This document shows positions 1-9,287 of a DNA stretch of 32,789 nt, piece after piece. The notes under the pieces were generated by a model, which was not told the origin of the DNA, did not search any database, and worked only from the letters and a program-made list of their open reading frames with translations. Origin of the DNA: a virus; the IMG/VR virus record IMGVR_UViG_3300011445_000053, positions 1 through 32,789 of that record; one strand, 5' to 3'. Every line of letters begins with the position of its first letter. Position 1 is the first letter of the stretch. The translations under genes were made by a program, and so were the position numbers.

Positions 1-48
1 ATCATTGCCAAGCTGACTACCAAGGAAAGGATAATCGTAGATGAATGA
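1..48 (+). CDS. C-terminal end of an unidentified protein (cut by the window edge)
   Basis: The frame is open from the first base and stops at TGA 46-48, giving only 15 residues (ending ERIIVDE). The stop overlaps the ATG of the next gene at 45, the same coupling used between most genes here, so I read it as the end of a real upstream gene of the tail operon. Nothing can be said about its function. Confidence 0.4.
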   Translation: MIAKLTTKERIIVDE

Positions 49-170
49 GGCCGATACAGGAAATAGTGGTCTGGATAAAGACAGGTGAACTTAAGATCCT
101 CGTCTACGGAGGTGTGACCATCGAGTACTATCAGTCCAAACCATTTATTGTAAGATTAACATTAAACTGA
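45..170 (+). CDS. Small hypothetical protein, 41 aa
   Basis: The ATG at 45 overlaps the stop of the preceding frame, and its own TGA (168-170) overlaps the ATG of the next gene at 170, so it is coupled on both sides. The product begins MRPIQEIVVWIKTGE and looks like a compact beta-rich peptide with alternating hydrophobic residues and no membrane segment. I do not recognise a family. It lies upstream of the tape measure gene, so a role in tail assembly or neck completion is possible but is inferred from position only. Confidence 0.5.
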   Translation: MRPIQEIVVWIKTGELKILVYGGVTIEYYQSKPFIVRLTLN

Positions 171-442
171 TGAGCATTATAGAAAAACTTTCAGACCGCG
201 GTGGCTTTATTTACGAAGTCATCATGGTTACCTTGAAGAACAATCCTCCAATGAACAAAGCGAAGTTACAGTACGAACTACTGAAGTGCGGAGTGTACAT
301 AAAAGCACCGCTGTTAGAGGCGGCCATAAATACATTGATTGAAAAGAAGTTACTACCACCACCGAATGAAAAGAAAGAAGCCAGTCCCCAAGCGGAAACC
401 GGTAAAACCCCCACTCCCATCGTACAACTTGAGCCACGATGA
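170..442 (+). CDS. Small protein with a possible winged-helix fold, 90 aa
   Basis: Residues 1-63 form an amphipathic helical domain whose pattern (NKAKLQYELLKCGVYIKAP, then a helix ending TLIEKKLL) resembles a helix-turn-helix or winged-helix domain. Residues 64-90 are a Pro/Glu/Lys-rich tail that looks disordered. The start overlaps the previous stop as TGATG. The last 77 bases overlap the next gene in another frame, where the encoded sequence is also Pro/Lys-rich. Genes in this position, just before a tape measure, are often tail assembly chaperones read through by frameshifting, but the fold does not itself suggest a chaperone. Function unknown. Confidence 0.55.
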   Translation: MSIIEKLSDRGGFIYEVIMVTLKNNPPMNKAKLQYELLKCGVYIKAPLLEAAINTLIEKKLLPPPNEKKEASPQAETGKTPTPIVQLEPR

Positions 443-1004
443 TGTCAAGCACAAGATAGAAGTAGCGTTCGAAGCAGCAGGGAGAAAATACTATCGGTTC
501 ATTGACGATCATCAGATTCCGGTGGGGAGATACAAATATATCTATGCAGCGCTGAAAGAGGTGGATCTTCGGATGAACCTGGAGACATTGCAATCCTATA
601 TCAAGGAGATGAAGAATATCTTGGATGGTGGTATGAAGAAGAACCAAGTATCAATGGGCGAATTGTGGAAGATTGTGCTAAACATGGAATCAAGGATATC
701 GCTTGCTTTTGAACCGGCCAGTGTAGAGCGGTTAGCTGCGGTTATATTTTTTGATGAGACAGAAGATTTACGAAGTTATGATCGTAAGTATGGATTGGAT
801 AAGGTAAAGTTTTGGCAAGATAACAATGTCACCGATTTTTTTTTGACGATGCCTATCATAGAGTTGTTAGGACTGAAAGGTATTTCGCAAACATCTTTGG
901 AGGAATATATTCTGGACGCGAATCTGCTGCTTCAGGATTTGAGCATAGATCCACAGACTCAGTCATCGGAGAATTTATCAGAGAATGGGAAGAGTCCTTC
1001 GTGA
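366..1004 (+). CDS. Hypothetical protein upstream of the tape measure gene, 212 aa
   Basis: I chose the ATG at 366 (MKRKKPVPKRKP), because a start at 339 would add only an unlikely His/Tyr-rich leader and deepen the overlap with the preceding gene. Residues 1-20 are a basic, proline-rich linker. The remainder is helical and acidic, with a polar C-terminal tail rich in Ser, Glu and Asn. No catalytic motif or membrane segment is seen. Its place two genes before the tape measure matches the usual place of tail assembly chaperones, so that is the best guess. The shared linker with the gene before it raises the possibility of a +1 frameshift fusion. Confidence 0.6.
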   Translation: MKRKKPVPKRKPVKPPLPSYNLSHDDVKHKIEVAFEAAGRKYYRFIDDHQIPVGRYKYIYAALKEVDLRMNLETLQSYIKEMKNILDGGMKKNQVSMGELWKIVLNMESRISLAFEPASVERLAAVIFFDETEDLRSYDRKYGLDKVKFWQDNNVTDFFLTMPIIELLGLKGISQTSLEEYILDANLLLQDLSIDPQTQSSENLSENGKSPS

Positions 1005-1147
1005 ACTTATCAGACGGAGATCCTATCATGGAGCGTGAACTTCGCTGGATGCCTGTTTATGACTTTAATTTTCGTATTTTAGCACTCAATAAGCATAGGG
1101 CCAAGCAGGAGAACTCTCTTGAGTTCGAACCCTTCGGCCTTAAGTGA
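1001..1147 (+). CDS. Small hypothetical protein, 48 aa (GTG start)
   Basis: GTG at 1001 overlaps the TGA of the previous gene (GTGA), giving 48 residues that end at TGA 1145-1147. An internal ATG at 1028 would give 39 residues. The peptide contains WMPVYDFNFRILALNKHRAK, a tidy amphipathic sequence rather than random translation. Short proteins of this size directly before the tape measure are common as the second tail assembly chaperone (lambda gpT position), and that is my tentative reading. About 47 non-coding bases separate it from the tape measure start. Confidence 0.45.
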   Translation: MNLSDGDPIMERELRWMPVYDFNFRILALNKHRAKQENSLEFEPFGLK

Positions 1148-1194
1148 TGTTCGCTCGGCGAAGAATTCCATAGTCGCATTCTATCTTTTTGAAG

Positions 1195-3801
1195 ATGGCT
1201 GATAAGACGCAGAACATCAACATCAACTATAAGTTCAATACGGCCGAGATCGATAAGGCCGCACAATCGCTGGCCAAGGTTAATCAGGCATCAAACAAGT
1301 TACAGCAGGACGCTGGTAAGGTGGGGCAAGCCGGAGCTAAAGGAGTTCAGGATTGGAGTAAGAGTATTGCCGGATTAGAGTCAGAGATGCAACGGTTAAA
1401 GTTCAGGGCCAGAAATGCGGTTGATCCTGCTGAAGCAAAGAAGTACGGCGATGCGTGGGCTGGCGTTAAGAAACAACTTGATGAGACTACAAAGTCAGCA
1501 GGGCTGTTTAATAAAGCAGCTGGTATGACTAACAATCAACTGGCTAGTATGATCACCAGTTTTAAAGGGTTGTCAAAAATAGCGGGTGTCGGTTTGCTTG
1601 CTACTGCTACTAAGGAGGCGGTGGATTTCAGTCTGGAGATGGCCACGTTGCAAGGACAAGTAGAGGGTGTTGAGCGGGGATTTGAGAGGGCTTTTCCAGC
1701 TAGCAGCGCACTGATTCGTGATTTACAAGCAGCTACCCATGATACGATGACCGATTTCGATTTAATGAAGCGGTCATTGCAAGCTACTAACCTCGGTGTG
1801 GGTGTTGAACATTTAGCCACACTATTTGAATTTGCCGCAGCCCGTGCTCAGCAGACCGGGGAATCTGTGGATTACCTTGTTGATTCTATCGTCCGTGGTA
1901 TAGGTCGTAAGTCTCCGCTGGTACTTGATAATTTAGGTATATCTGTCACAGCGTTGAAGGATAAGTTTAACGGAGCCTCTATTGCTTCTGTATCTGTTGC
2001 TGAAGCTACTCGCGGTGTTGCTGAGATTGCTAAAGAGCAGTTGGAAAAAATGGGAGGCTATGTTGATACAGCCGAGACAGCGGTGAAGCGATTGGGCAAG
2101 ACCTGGGAAGAAGTTAAGATAGCTATAGCGAAAGGACCGATAGGAGACTTCGGTGCTGGGTTTGCGAATTTTTTTGCTGATGTGTTACAGGGGTGGGCCG
2201 ATCTTGGTAAGAATAAGGACAAGCAGTTGGAGGATATACGCGCTGCACAGGAGATAGAATCCTTAGTTGCTGTGGAATTGAACTCTAAGATGATTAAAGA
2301 TCAGGAAAAGCTAAACGCAGCATTTCAGAGCGAGTTAAAGAAACGTTTTGATATGCGTAAGCAGAATCTTGTTCAGTTAGCCATACTTGAGGAGCAAGCA
2401 AACAAGATACAGTTGGAACGGTCTTCTGCACTTAAGTCGGGAGACAGCGACAGCTTCTTCCAGCTCGGATTTGCGCTGGATGCAGTAGTTCAGAAATCTT
2501 TGCCGCTTATTTCCTCAAATCGAGAACTCTCCGAGAGTTTAAAACTGTTGAAGATAGCTTTTGACTCTGCGTTCCCTAAGCCTGGTGATAATAACCTGAC
2601 TGCTATGCGGGAGGAGTTGAAAGGGTTGATAGATACCTTTAATGAATTGAAGTTACAAAAAGATGATCGAACTAAGTTCGTTGATCCTAAAGAAGCAAAT
2701 GAGACAATAGATAAGATAAAAAAGTTATCCAAGGAAATAAAGTTCTTGGAGGATTTGCTCAAAGATCCTAAAACGTTGAAGGTAAAAGTTGAGTTCTCTA
2801 AAACGATAGAGGATTTTATAGAGGAGTGGAAAGGTGACATCCATAAGTTCTTTGGTGAGGGAGGGGACTTGAAAGATGTAGAATTGAATCCGTTCTCTGG
2901 GGTGGTGTTTGACAGGAAAGCTATTGAAGCGACAGAGATATTTGATCAGTCTACACTTGATGCTATGGATGCCGATGTTGCTGAGAAGGCAGAACATGTT
3001 GCTGATAGTTTCTGGACCAGATTCAAACTTGCGTTTAAGCGTAAGTCTGTTACTGATAAAGACCTTGAGTTGCAGGATGCTATAGTGACTGCCGAGTTAA
3101 CCGGAATTGATATTTTATCAGACCAGTTTCAATCCATAGCAAGTCAGGAGGCAGAGTTATTTGATGCCAGATTAAAACGTACTAAGCAGTTCTTCGAAGA
3201 GCAGCAACGGCTGGCCGGTAACAATGAGAAAGCGAAAGACTTGTTACGTAATCTTGAAGACAGGAAAGTAAAAGAGTTAAGAACTCGTCAGTTTATAGCT
3301 GAACAAAAAGCGGCCAAGCAACGGGCGTTGATAGATGGTGCTGCTGCTATCGTAAAGACTTTTGCTACAGTAGGATGGCCAGCAGGAGCAGTACTTGCTA
3401 TTGCTCAGGCAGCAGCCACAGCATCACAGATCGCTATCATCGATCGTCAGCAACCACGATTTGCAAAGGGTGTGATCGACTTGCAAGGCCCAGGTACAAC
3501 AACTAGTGATTCCATACCAGCAAGGTTATCCAAGCACGAATCTGTAATGACAGCCTGGGAGACAAAGAATGCAGGAGGTATATTGAAAGAGATCCGTGCC
3601 AAGAAACTTGATGACAGGGTACTTCGAAGTCTTCGTGAGTCAAGACATCCGGTTCAGGGTATGAGTGATCAGGGTATCATACGCGCTATAAAAGAAAACA
3701 AGTCACCGGATGTTATTGTGCAGAGCGGCATTGTGTATAAGGCAACCAAGCGGTCAGAAGATTACATTAAAAAGCAACGTGCTAAGTCAATACGGATATG
3801 A
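1195..3801 (+). CDS. Tail tape measure protein, 868 aa
   Basis: Sets tail length and is packed in the tail tube; it is released into the cell envelope at infection. The N-terminal 100 residues are coiled coil (repeated Lys/Gln/Ala heptads). Residues about 105-330 form a hydrophobic, glycine-containing helical region with the RGIGRKSPLVLDNLGIS segment seen in many tape measures. Further long helices follow. The C-terminus has an Ala-rich hydrophobic helix and the sequence FAKGVIDLQGPGTTTSDSIPARLSKHES, cut here to FAKGVIDLQGPG plus SIPARLSKHES, typical of Bacteroidota phage tape measures. I chose the ATG at 1195 over a TTG two codons upstream. The gene ends in an ATGA overlap with the next. Confidence 0.9.
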   Translation: MADKTQNININYKFNTAEIDKAAQSLAKVNQASNKLQQDAGKVGQAGAKGVQDWSKSIAGLESEMQRLKFRARNAVDPAEAKKYGDAWAGVKKQLDETTKSAGLFNKAAGMTNNQLASMITSFKGLSKIAGVGLLATATKEAVDFSLEMATLQGQVEGVERGFERAFPASSALIRDLQAATHDTMTDFDLMKRSLQATNLGVGVEHLATLFEFAAARAQQTGESVDYLVDSIVRGIGRKSPLVLDNLGISVTALKDKFNGASIASVSVAEATRGVAEIAKEQLEKMGGYVDTAETAVKRLGKTWEEVKIAIAKGPIGDFGAGFANFFADVLQGWADLGKNKDKQLEDIRAAQEIESLVAVELNSKMIKDQEKLNAAFQSELKKRFDMRKQNLVQLAILEEQANKIQLERSSALKSGDSDSFFQLGFALDAVVQKSLPLISSNRELSESLKLLKIAFDSAFPKPGDNNLTAMREELKGLIDTFNELKLQKDDRTKFVDPKEANETIDKIKKLSKEIKFLEDLLKDPKTLKVKVEFSKTIEDFIEEWKGDIHKFFGEGGDLKDVELNPFSGVVFDRKAIEATEIFDQSTLDAMDADVAEKAEHVADSFWTRFKLAFKRKSVTDKDLELQDAIVTAELTGIDILSDQFQSIASQEAELFDARLKRTKQFFEEQQRLAGNNEKAKDLLRNLEDRKVKELRTRQFIAEQKAAKQRALIDGAAAIVKTFATVGWPAGAVLAIAQAAATASQIAIIDRQQPRFAKGVIDLQGPGTTTSDSIPARLSKHESVMTAWETKNAGGILKEIRAKKLDDRVLRSLRESRHPVQGMSDQGIIRAIKENKSPDVIVQSGIVYKATKRSEDYIKKQRAKSIRI

Positions 3802-6800
3802 GATTCAGATTCACGTTAACGCATCGAGGATCTGAGAGCGCACCGTTCGCTGTACCAGCACTGAATACTTGGGATACCGAGACAGGGGCAGATGTTGAGT
3901 GGTCGCTTGGTCCTGCCCCGAATGTAACTGTGGTAGGGACTGGGCCATTTACCACAGAGAGTTCAGAATATCTGTGGGTAAACTATGGCTTTGAGGCTGG
4001 TGTTATATACAGTATCACTCTCGCTTACACGGCAACCTATTTAAGCGGTTCATCAAATCCAAGGTTAGCATACCTGAGAATTCTTGATAATTCATTTGCT
4101 ACTGTATTCACTGAGTCAGATAGTACACCTATAAGTCCTGGAGGAACAGGTTCTCTTACAATATCTTTTACAGCCGACAGTTCCTGCGATAAAATAGCTT
4201 TCAAAGTACAGCAAGCGTCAGAAGTTACTTTCGTAGTCAATTCAGTGTCGGGTACAAGTGTGGATCCTAACGATGTAACGTTGACTCAGGAGATTAATGA
4301 GCCGGACGGATGGAAGGAATCTATACTCAAACTTGAAAGAGATAAAGACTACAGATCGCTTGTTGAGTTTTTTGAAGGCTCGTTCATTTTCTACGGTGAC
4401 AATGGAGTAGTCAACGGGGGCATAGAATTTATCAAGGCGCTTGAGTTGGTGTATGGGCCGGATGTATCTATTGAAATGCTGATAGAGCTTACTGAGGATG
4501 ATTATACCTGGGATCAAGTGTTTCTCGGACAACTGGATTTGTCGCTTGCCGAAGAGTTGATGGATAACAAGTTTCGCATTCCAATCATTCGCGATAACTT
4601 CTGGGCCAAGTTTATGAATCGCAAGGATACTCCTGTCGATTTAAATGCGTCTACGGATCTTGATCTGGCGGCTATAACAGATCCGGTTGATTCGATTGAG
4701 TTAATTTTACCTAGCCAGATCGTTACATATTATACTGAAGCACATGCGAATTATGGGTTAACGTACCCGCCATCTGTTGGCCCTGATCCTCAACCAGCAC
4801 TCTTAATTAACTTTGATAATATACTTAATGATGACATACCGCTATTCACTATAGCCAGAGCGCCAGCTACCAATGAAGTAGCTAAAATATTGGGCCTGTT
4901 TGAAGCTCCTTATAATGGTGAGTACATCATCGAAATAAAATTGCCTGTTGGCTTATGGGATGAAACATCATTTCCTGGGGAGTGGAGCGGACCAGGTCTG
5001 GTCAGGTTAAGATTAAACAAGACCAATAGCGAGGCTGTGGATATTTATGATTATACAGACGGTGATGGGTTTGCATTGAGTGATGGCGCTGACAATATCG
5101 GGGTGTTTCATCTTACGCTTACTTATAGTCTGTTTAAGGGAGAACAATTAGCTATAAGATTACACCGATCCGATGTGGGAGATGCAGTTACTGTGTTTGG
5201 AGAGATACGATTGGTATGGCATACTGATGTTCAACTGGCCACTACACAGGCTATCACATTGTCAGGAGAGCAAACTATAGATGGTGTGATGACTTCCACC
5301 GACAGGGTGTTGGTTAAGAATCAGGGTAACTGGGAAGAGAATGGCATTTATGTTACGGGGGCTGGGGCGTGGACCAGAGCTACGGATATGGATTCGGGAG
5401 ATGAAGCGTACCTGGCCGCTGTGTATATTACTGCTGGAGATAACCAATCAGATAGTTCGTGGTATCAAACGGAAGATATTGCAGATATTGGTATTGGTCC
5501 ACAAATCTGGACGATAACCGATAATTCAGATGAGCATATTAACGCATTACCACTGTCAATATTCGAAGATGATCGGTTTGGTAACTTTATTAAGATCACA
5601 GCAAAGACTAAGTTTCGTCAGACGCAACAGCCAGCTTCATTGATGCATGATGCAGGAGCAGCAATATTAAAATCATACGGACTTGGAGAAACCAATCCGT
5701 TTTATTCGGAGGTGATGGGGTCTGAGTTTACGTTGGCCAGACAATACGAACAGAATGGATGTATATGGAAACACGCTGTGCTGAGAGGTCTTCAGCTGCG
5801 TGGATATACTCTTGCTGAGAAACCGTTTTTCACCTCGTTTAACGAGTGGTGGAAAGGATGTAATCCGATATTTAATCTCGGTCTTACTTATGAGTTCAGG
5901 GAAGGATATACTGTAACTCCTATAGGCAGTGAAGTTGCTGCCCTTGCAGATTGGGAAGACGCTCTCGGATCCAACCCTGGTGCATGGACGTATACTTCAC
6001 CCAACGTTCCGCATACATCGGTTAACGGGGATGCCGGTGTTGAAGGATATACCAAAGGGGCTGTGGCCACTGTTGCAGGTCAGACATATGCATTCTCCTA
6101 TGTACTGCATATCGCTGATACCGGTGTTGAAGATCCTCTTATAGTAGTTACTGTTGCTATACTTGATGCATTTGATAATGAAATCGTGACCATTGAATTA
6201 AATCATATAACGGCCGGATATAAATTTGAAACATTCACGCTGACTCCGCTCAGTGACGGTACAAGTGTTGCCATGAGACTGTTGAATAATACTGTCATGG
6301 AGACAAAGACGTTTGTCTTACGCTTGTTCACGGGTGCTGCCTGTGAGCAGTTTTTGTTGGACCCTGAATTCCTTACCGGTTCTCCCTGGACGCACGATGC
6401 GGCCGGAACGCCGTGGGTAATTACCGGAGGAGCCGCTACGTTGAGTTTGGCGTCAGGTGATTCTGAGCGTTTGATACAGTCTTTTGCTGGTGGAGGAATC
6501 GGGGATTACTTAATAGTCTATCAGCGGACAACTACGAATTTCGCTGTTAGCGTGGACTCCATGAACCTGGCTATAAGTTGTTATGACGAGGACGATAATC
6601 TTATCAGCGGATTAGGTGCATTCATTGTTGTAGATACTTCGATAGAGTCTACCGCAGCGTTTACCAGTGTTGTACCTGTGGCCACCATAAAGATCATAGC
6701 TGAGGTCAATTCTGGCGCTGATATGGATATTAGTCTTGGGTTTGTAGAGTTGTATGGACCCACACTGATAACACCCATTGTTGTTCAGGATGAGAATGTG

Positions 6801-7772
6801 ATCCGGGTGGAGGAGGTGGAACATTTTTATGATCCTGATTTTGTGCTGGAGATATCGAACATTAGAAACATCACCAGATCATATGACAACGATAAAATAT
6901 TTAACAAGATAAATATAGGTTATACGACTTGGAAGTCGGAAGACATTTCCGGTATTGACGATCCTCAGACTCAGCATATCTACTCAACACGTTTTGAGAA
7001 GATAGGCACTACCCTGACATTGTGGAGCGATTGGATCGCTGCATCGCTGGCCATAGAGACAACACGGCGTAAGACGATAGCGGAGTCAACCGATTTTAAG
7101 TTTGACGACAGTGTATTTATCGTGGCCATAAATACAGATGACGTATCCCCTGATGTCTATCGCCCGGAGTTGGATGAGAATTTTACTGATGTACAAAATC
7201 TTTTAGATCCTGAGACACGCTATAATCTCAGTCTTACTCCCACCAGGAATCTGCTGCGTTGGAGTAAATGGCTGAACGGATGTCTTCAGAACTACCTTAG
7301 TTCATACTACAAGTTTGTACGGGGAGAGGGTAACTTTGATATGATCTCCGAGATGATAGAGGAATCCCCTGATTGTCTTGATCAGGATTATGGCGGGGAA
7401 CCACTGTCTGAAAAGCAGGATGTAGAAGTAACTGATGATATTATTCATCTTCCAAACTATTATGATATTGAGATCCCTTTGACTTGGCAGGATTACAAAA
7501 CTATCCGCGAGAACAGGAAGAAGGCCATAGGTATCAGCATGACCGATGAGAATCACGTAGCTCTTTTTATAGATGAGCTGGAATACAATATCATGCATGC
7601 CAGGGTCAAGATCACTGGCTGGACCAACGTGTTCCTGGAGCTTAGTGTGATCGAAGATGACGTAGCCGATCAGCTTTGTATGATTCCTGAGGGGGAATGC
7701 GCGAATCCGATTACGGACGAGAATGATGTGGTGCTTACTGACGAAAATGGGGTATGTATAGAGTTTGCCTAA
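3798..7772 (+). CDS. Large tail-tip / hub protein with carbohydrate-binding-like modules, 1324 aa
   Basis: Overlaps the tape measure stop by ATGA, the position of distal-tail and central-fibre genes. The N-terminal 150 residues look like a jelly-roll or lectin-type module. Residues about 160-290 (KLERDKDYRSLVEFFEGSF onward) resemble the attachment domain of Bacteroidota phage tail proteins. Residues about 480-578 form a module recurring in phage tail proteins, with the signature TIDGVMTSTDRVLVKNQG, ENGIYV and WTRATDMDSG. Two further beta-rich modules follow (about 700-1000). The C-terminus repeats a short phrase (TDENDVVLTDENGV). No protease or glycosidase motif is evident. Probably part of the tail tip and host contact. 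Confidence 0.7.
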   Translation: MRFRFTLTHRGSESAPFAVPALNTWDTETGADVEWSLGPAPNVTVVGTGPFTTESSEYLWVNYGFEAGVIYSITLAYTATYLSGSSNPRLAYLRILDNSFATVFTESDSTPISPGGTGSLTISFTADSSCDKIAFKVQQASEVTFVVNSVSGTSVDPNDVTLTQEINEPDGWKESILKLERDKDYRSLVEFFEGSFIFYGDNGVVNGGIEFIKALELVYGPDVSIEMLIELTEDDYTWDQVFLGQLDLSLAEELMDNKFRIPIIRDNFWAKFMNRKDTPVDLNASTDLDLAAITDPVDSIELILPSQIVTYYTEAHANYGLTYPPSVGPDPQPALLINFDNILNDDIPLFTIARAPATNEVAKILGLFEAPYNGEYIIEIKLPVGLWDETSFPGEWSGPGLVRLRLNKTNSEAVDIYDYTDGDGFALSDGADNIGVFHLTLTYSLFKGEQLAIRLHRSDVGDAVTVFGEIRLVWHTDVQLATTQAITLSGEQTIDGVMTSTDRVLVKNQGNWEENGIYVTGAGAWTRATDMDSGDEAYLAAVYITAGDNQSDSSWYQTEDIADIGIGPQIWTITDNSDEHINALPLSIFEDDRFGNFIKITAKTKFRQTQQPASLMHDAGAAILKSYGLGETNPFYSEVMGSEFTLARQYEQNGCIWKHAVLRGLQLRGYTLAEKPFFTSFNEWWKGCNPIFNLGLTYEFREGYTVTPIGSEVAALADWEDALGSNPGAWTYTSPNVPHTSVNGDAGVEGYTKGAVATVAGQTYAFSYVLHIADTGVEDPLIVVTVAILDAFDNEIVTIELNHITAGYKFETFTLTPLSDGTSVAMRLLNNTVMETKTFVLRLFTGAACEQFLLDPEFLTGSPWTHDAAGTPWVITGGAATLSLASGDSERLIQSFAGGGIGDYLIVYQRTTTNFAVSVDSMNLAISCYDEDDNLISGLGAFIVVDTSIESTAAFTSVVPVATIKIIAEVNSGADMDISLGFVELYGPTLITPIVVQDENVIRVEEVEHFYDPDFVLEISNIRNITRSYDNDKIFNKINIGYTTWKSEDISGIDDPQTQHIYSTRFEKIGTTLTLWSDWIAASLAIETTRRKTIAESTDFKFDDSVFIVAINTDDVSPDVYRPELDENFTDVQNLLDPETRYNLSLTPTRNLLRWSKWLNGCLQNYLSSYYKFVRGEGNFDMISEMIEESPDCLDQDYGGEPLSEKQDVEVTDDIIHLPNYYDIEIPLTWQDYKTIRENRKKAIGISMTDENHVALFIDELEYNIMHARVKITGWTNVFLELSVIEDDVADQLCMIPEGECANPITDENDVVLTDENGVCIEFA

Positions 7773-7826
7773 AAATGAATATATTTACAACGCTGTTCCG
7801 CAAAGGAAGATATCAAATTTATTGTC

Positions 7827-8612
7827 ATGGTACTTTCTGACGCGCAACCTATTCAATTCTGGCCTGTAGACTGTGACACGTTTAACGAGCATGTCTCTGA
7901 CGGTGTACATCATGTATGCTTCTGTCAGCCCGTCAACTGTGATGATACGATAGTCATTCAAGGATATGTGGTAGGGGAAGGATCTCCTCCTGTAGCTGAT
8001 GATTATACGCTTACGATCGTAGCAGAGAATGGAGGAACACTCGCTGAGATTCCCTTTGATGTGCAGGAGGTAGGTGACAAGTTTGTATACAGTGTGACGT
8101 TGAATCTGGAGACAATGAGTCCTGACCTATGCAGTACCAGGGTCCAGTTTCAAATAAATAATGCCTCCACTGTTACCTCTGTAGCCAAGTCTGACTGCAT
8201 AGACATCGCCGATCACGACAATACAATACTCATCACCTATTCTAACCATAGAAACTTCGCCGGATTAGTTTATCAGAATGCCTCTCCAGAGTTTGAATTC
8301 TACCTTCGTGTTCCCGCTATATTTTATCATCAGCGATTCCCCGAAGAGGATGAAGTCATTGAACTATCATCATCATTAGTTGCACTTACCGGAGAGTTGA
8401 AGCGCACCAGACTAATGGATACAGACTACATGCCGTATTACATGCATGAGAAAATTAAGCTTGTACTAAAGCATCAGTTCGTGTCCATCTACAACAAGGA
8501 GTGGGTGAAGGAGGCTGCTTACGAATTATCAGATACCGATAGAAGGTGGCCAGTCACCAAAGCAAAGTGCTGGATAACAGAGAAAGAATTTGTTCATAGA
8601 AATGTTTTATAA
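7827..8612 (+). CDS. Putative tail structural protein, 261 aa
   Basis: An unrecognised beta-rich protein with seven cysteines in its first 125 residues (CDTF, CFCQPVNC, LCST and KSDCID). A central part has alternating hydrophobic residues, as in an immunoglobulin-like or beta-sandwich fold. The C-terminal third is mixed and ends with WITEKEFVHRNVL. The start is about 54 bases after the hub gene with no Shine-Dalgarno sequence. Its place between the tail hub and a likely tail tube gene makes a virion component probable. Cysteine content is higher than in its neighbours. Confidence 0.55.
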   Translation: MVLSDAQPIQFWPVDCDTFNEHVSDGVHHVCFCQPVNCDDTIVIQGYVVGEGSPPVADDYTLTIVAENGGTLAEIPFDVQEVGDKFVYSVTLNLETMSPDLCSTRVQFQINNASTVTSVAKSDCIDIADHDNTILITYSNHRNFAGLVYQNASPEFEFYLRVPAIFYHQRFPEEDEVIELSSSLVALTGELKRTRLMDTDYMPYYMHEKIKLVLKHQFVSIYNKEWVKEAAYELSDTDRRWPVTKAKCWITEKEFVHRNVL

Positions 8613-8630
8613 CCTTAAACTTTAAAAAAG

Positions 8631-9287
8631 ATGAATGTTTTAGTATTGCCTCAACAGAATGATGTGGTACAGGAGATGTCTCGCGTAATAAGAGAAGCCT
8701 ACAAGGTATTCGCTGACATTTTCTGCGATGAAGATCAGCCGGATTACATCCAGCTTGAATGCGGATCAGAACTCGGTGGTGTTATCGCCATTGGTTTGAT
8801 CAAACCCGGGTCCGATGTCGGAGATACCGATGTAGAAAAGATCGCCAACTTCGAAGATGAAGCCTGGTGGGCAGCAGCGTTAGCCGCTTCTCCGCAGGAA
8901 GCCTGGGTGATCCTTGACACTCGCGGCTCTCTTCCAGCAGGAACACCCACTGAGGAAGAAGGTTTCGGTTTGATCCCTACAGAACGTACGGGGGACGATC
9001 GTGAACTTACTTTCGAAGCACTTGGTGTGATGGAGAACCGTGACTTCGTAGCTGCTACCAACAAGCGCAGAGGCTGGGGTCTGATCTATGTAACGGCTGG
9101 TAAGGATACGACCACAGGAGGATACGAATCTTTCTATGTGTCGAACGTATCGGTGTACATGAGTGATTTGATCGAACAGTCTATCAAGACGCGCAAGCGT
9201 TGGTCAGGATCGGCCAAGTGGTCTACTGACATGACGCCAGGTCTTCCATTCATTGCTCCTGCTTCGATCTTTACCACGACTGCTTAA
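8631..9287 (+). CDS. Probable major tail (tube) protein, 218 aa
   Basis: A compact mixed alpha/beta protein with no signal peptide or membrane segment. It is preceded by an A-rich leader (ttaaactttaaaaaag), the kind of start region seen before strongly expressed Bacteroidota phage structural genes, and it stands clear of its neighbour rather than overlapping it. The second half (residues about 125-200: RELTFEA, GWGLIYVT, SNVSVYMSDLIEQS) suggests the long beta strands of a tube subunit. Size fits a tail tube monomer. I cannot exclude a head decoration protein. Confidence 0.45.
   Translation: MNVLVLPQQNDVVQEMSRVIREAYKVFADIFCDEDQPDYIQLECGSELGGVIAIGLIKPGSDVGDTDVEKIANFEDEAWWAAALAASPQEAWVILDTRGSLPAGTPTEEEGFGLIPTERTGDDRELTFEALGVMENRDFVAATNKRRGWGLIYVTAGKDTTTGGYESFYVSNVSVYMSDLIEQSIKTRKRWSGSAKWSTDMTPGLPFIAPASIFTTTA

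Noticed and set aside
7775-7840. A 21-residue reading frame between the hub gene and the 261-residue protein
   Set aside because: Too short, overlaps the next start in another frame, and its sequence has no recognisable pattern.
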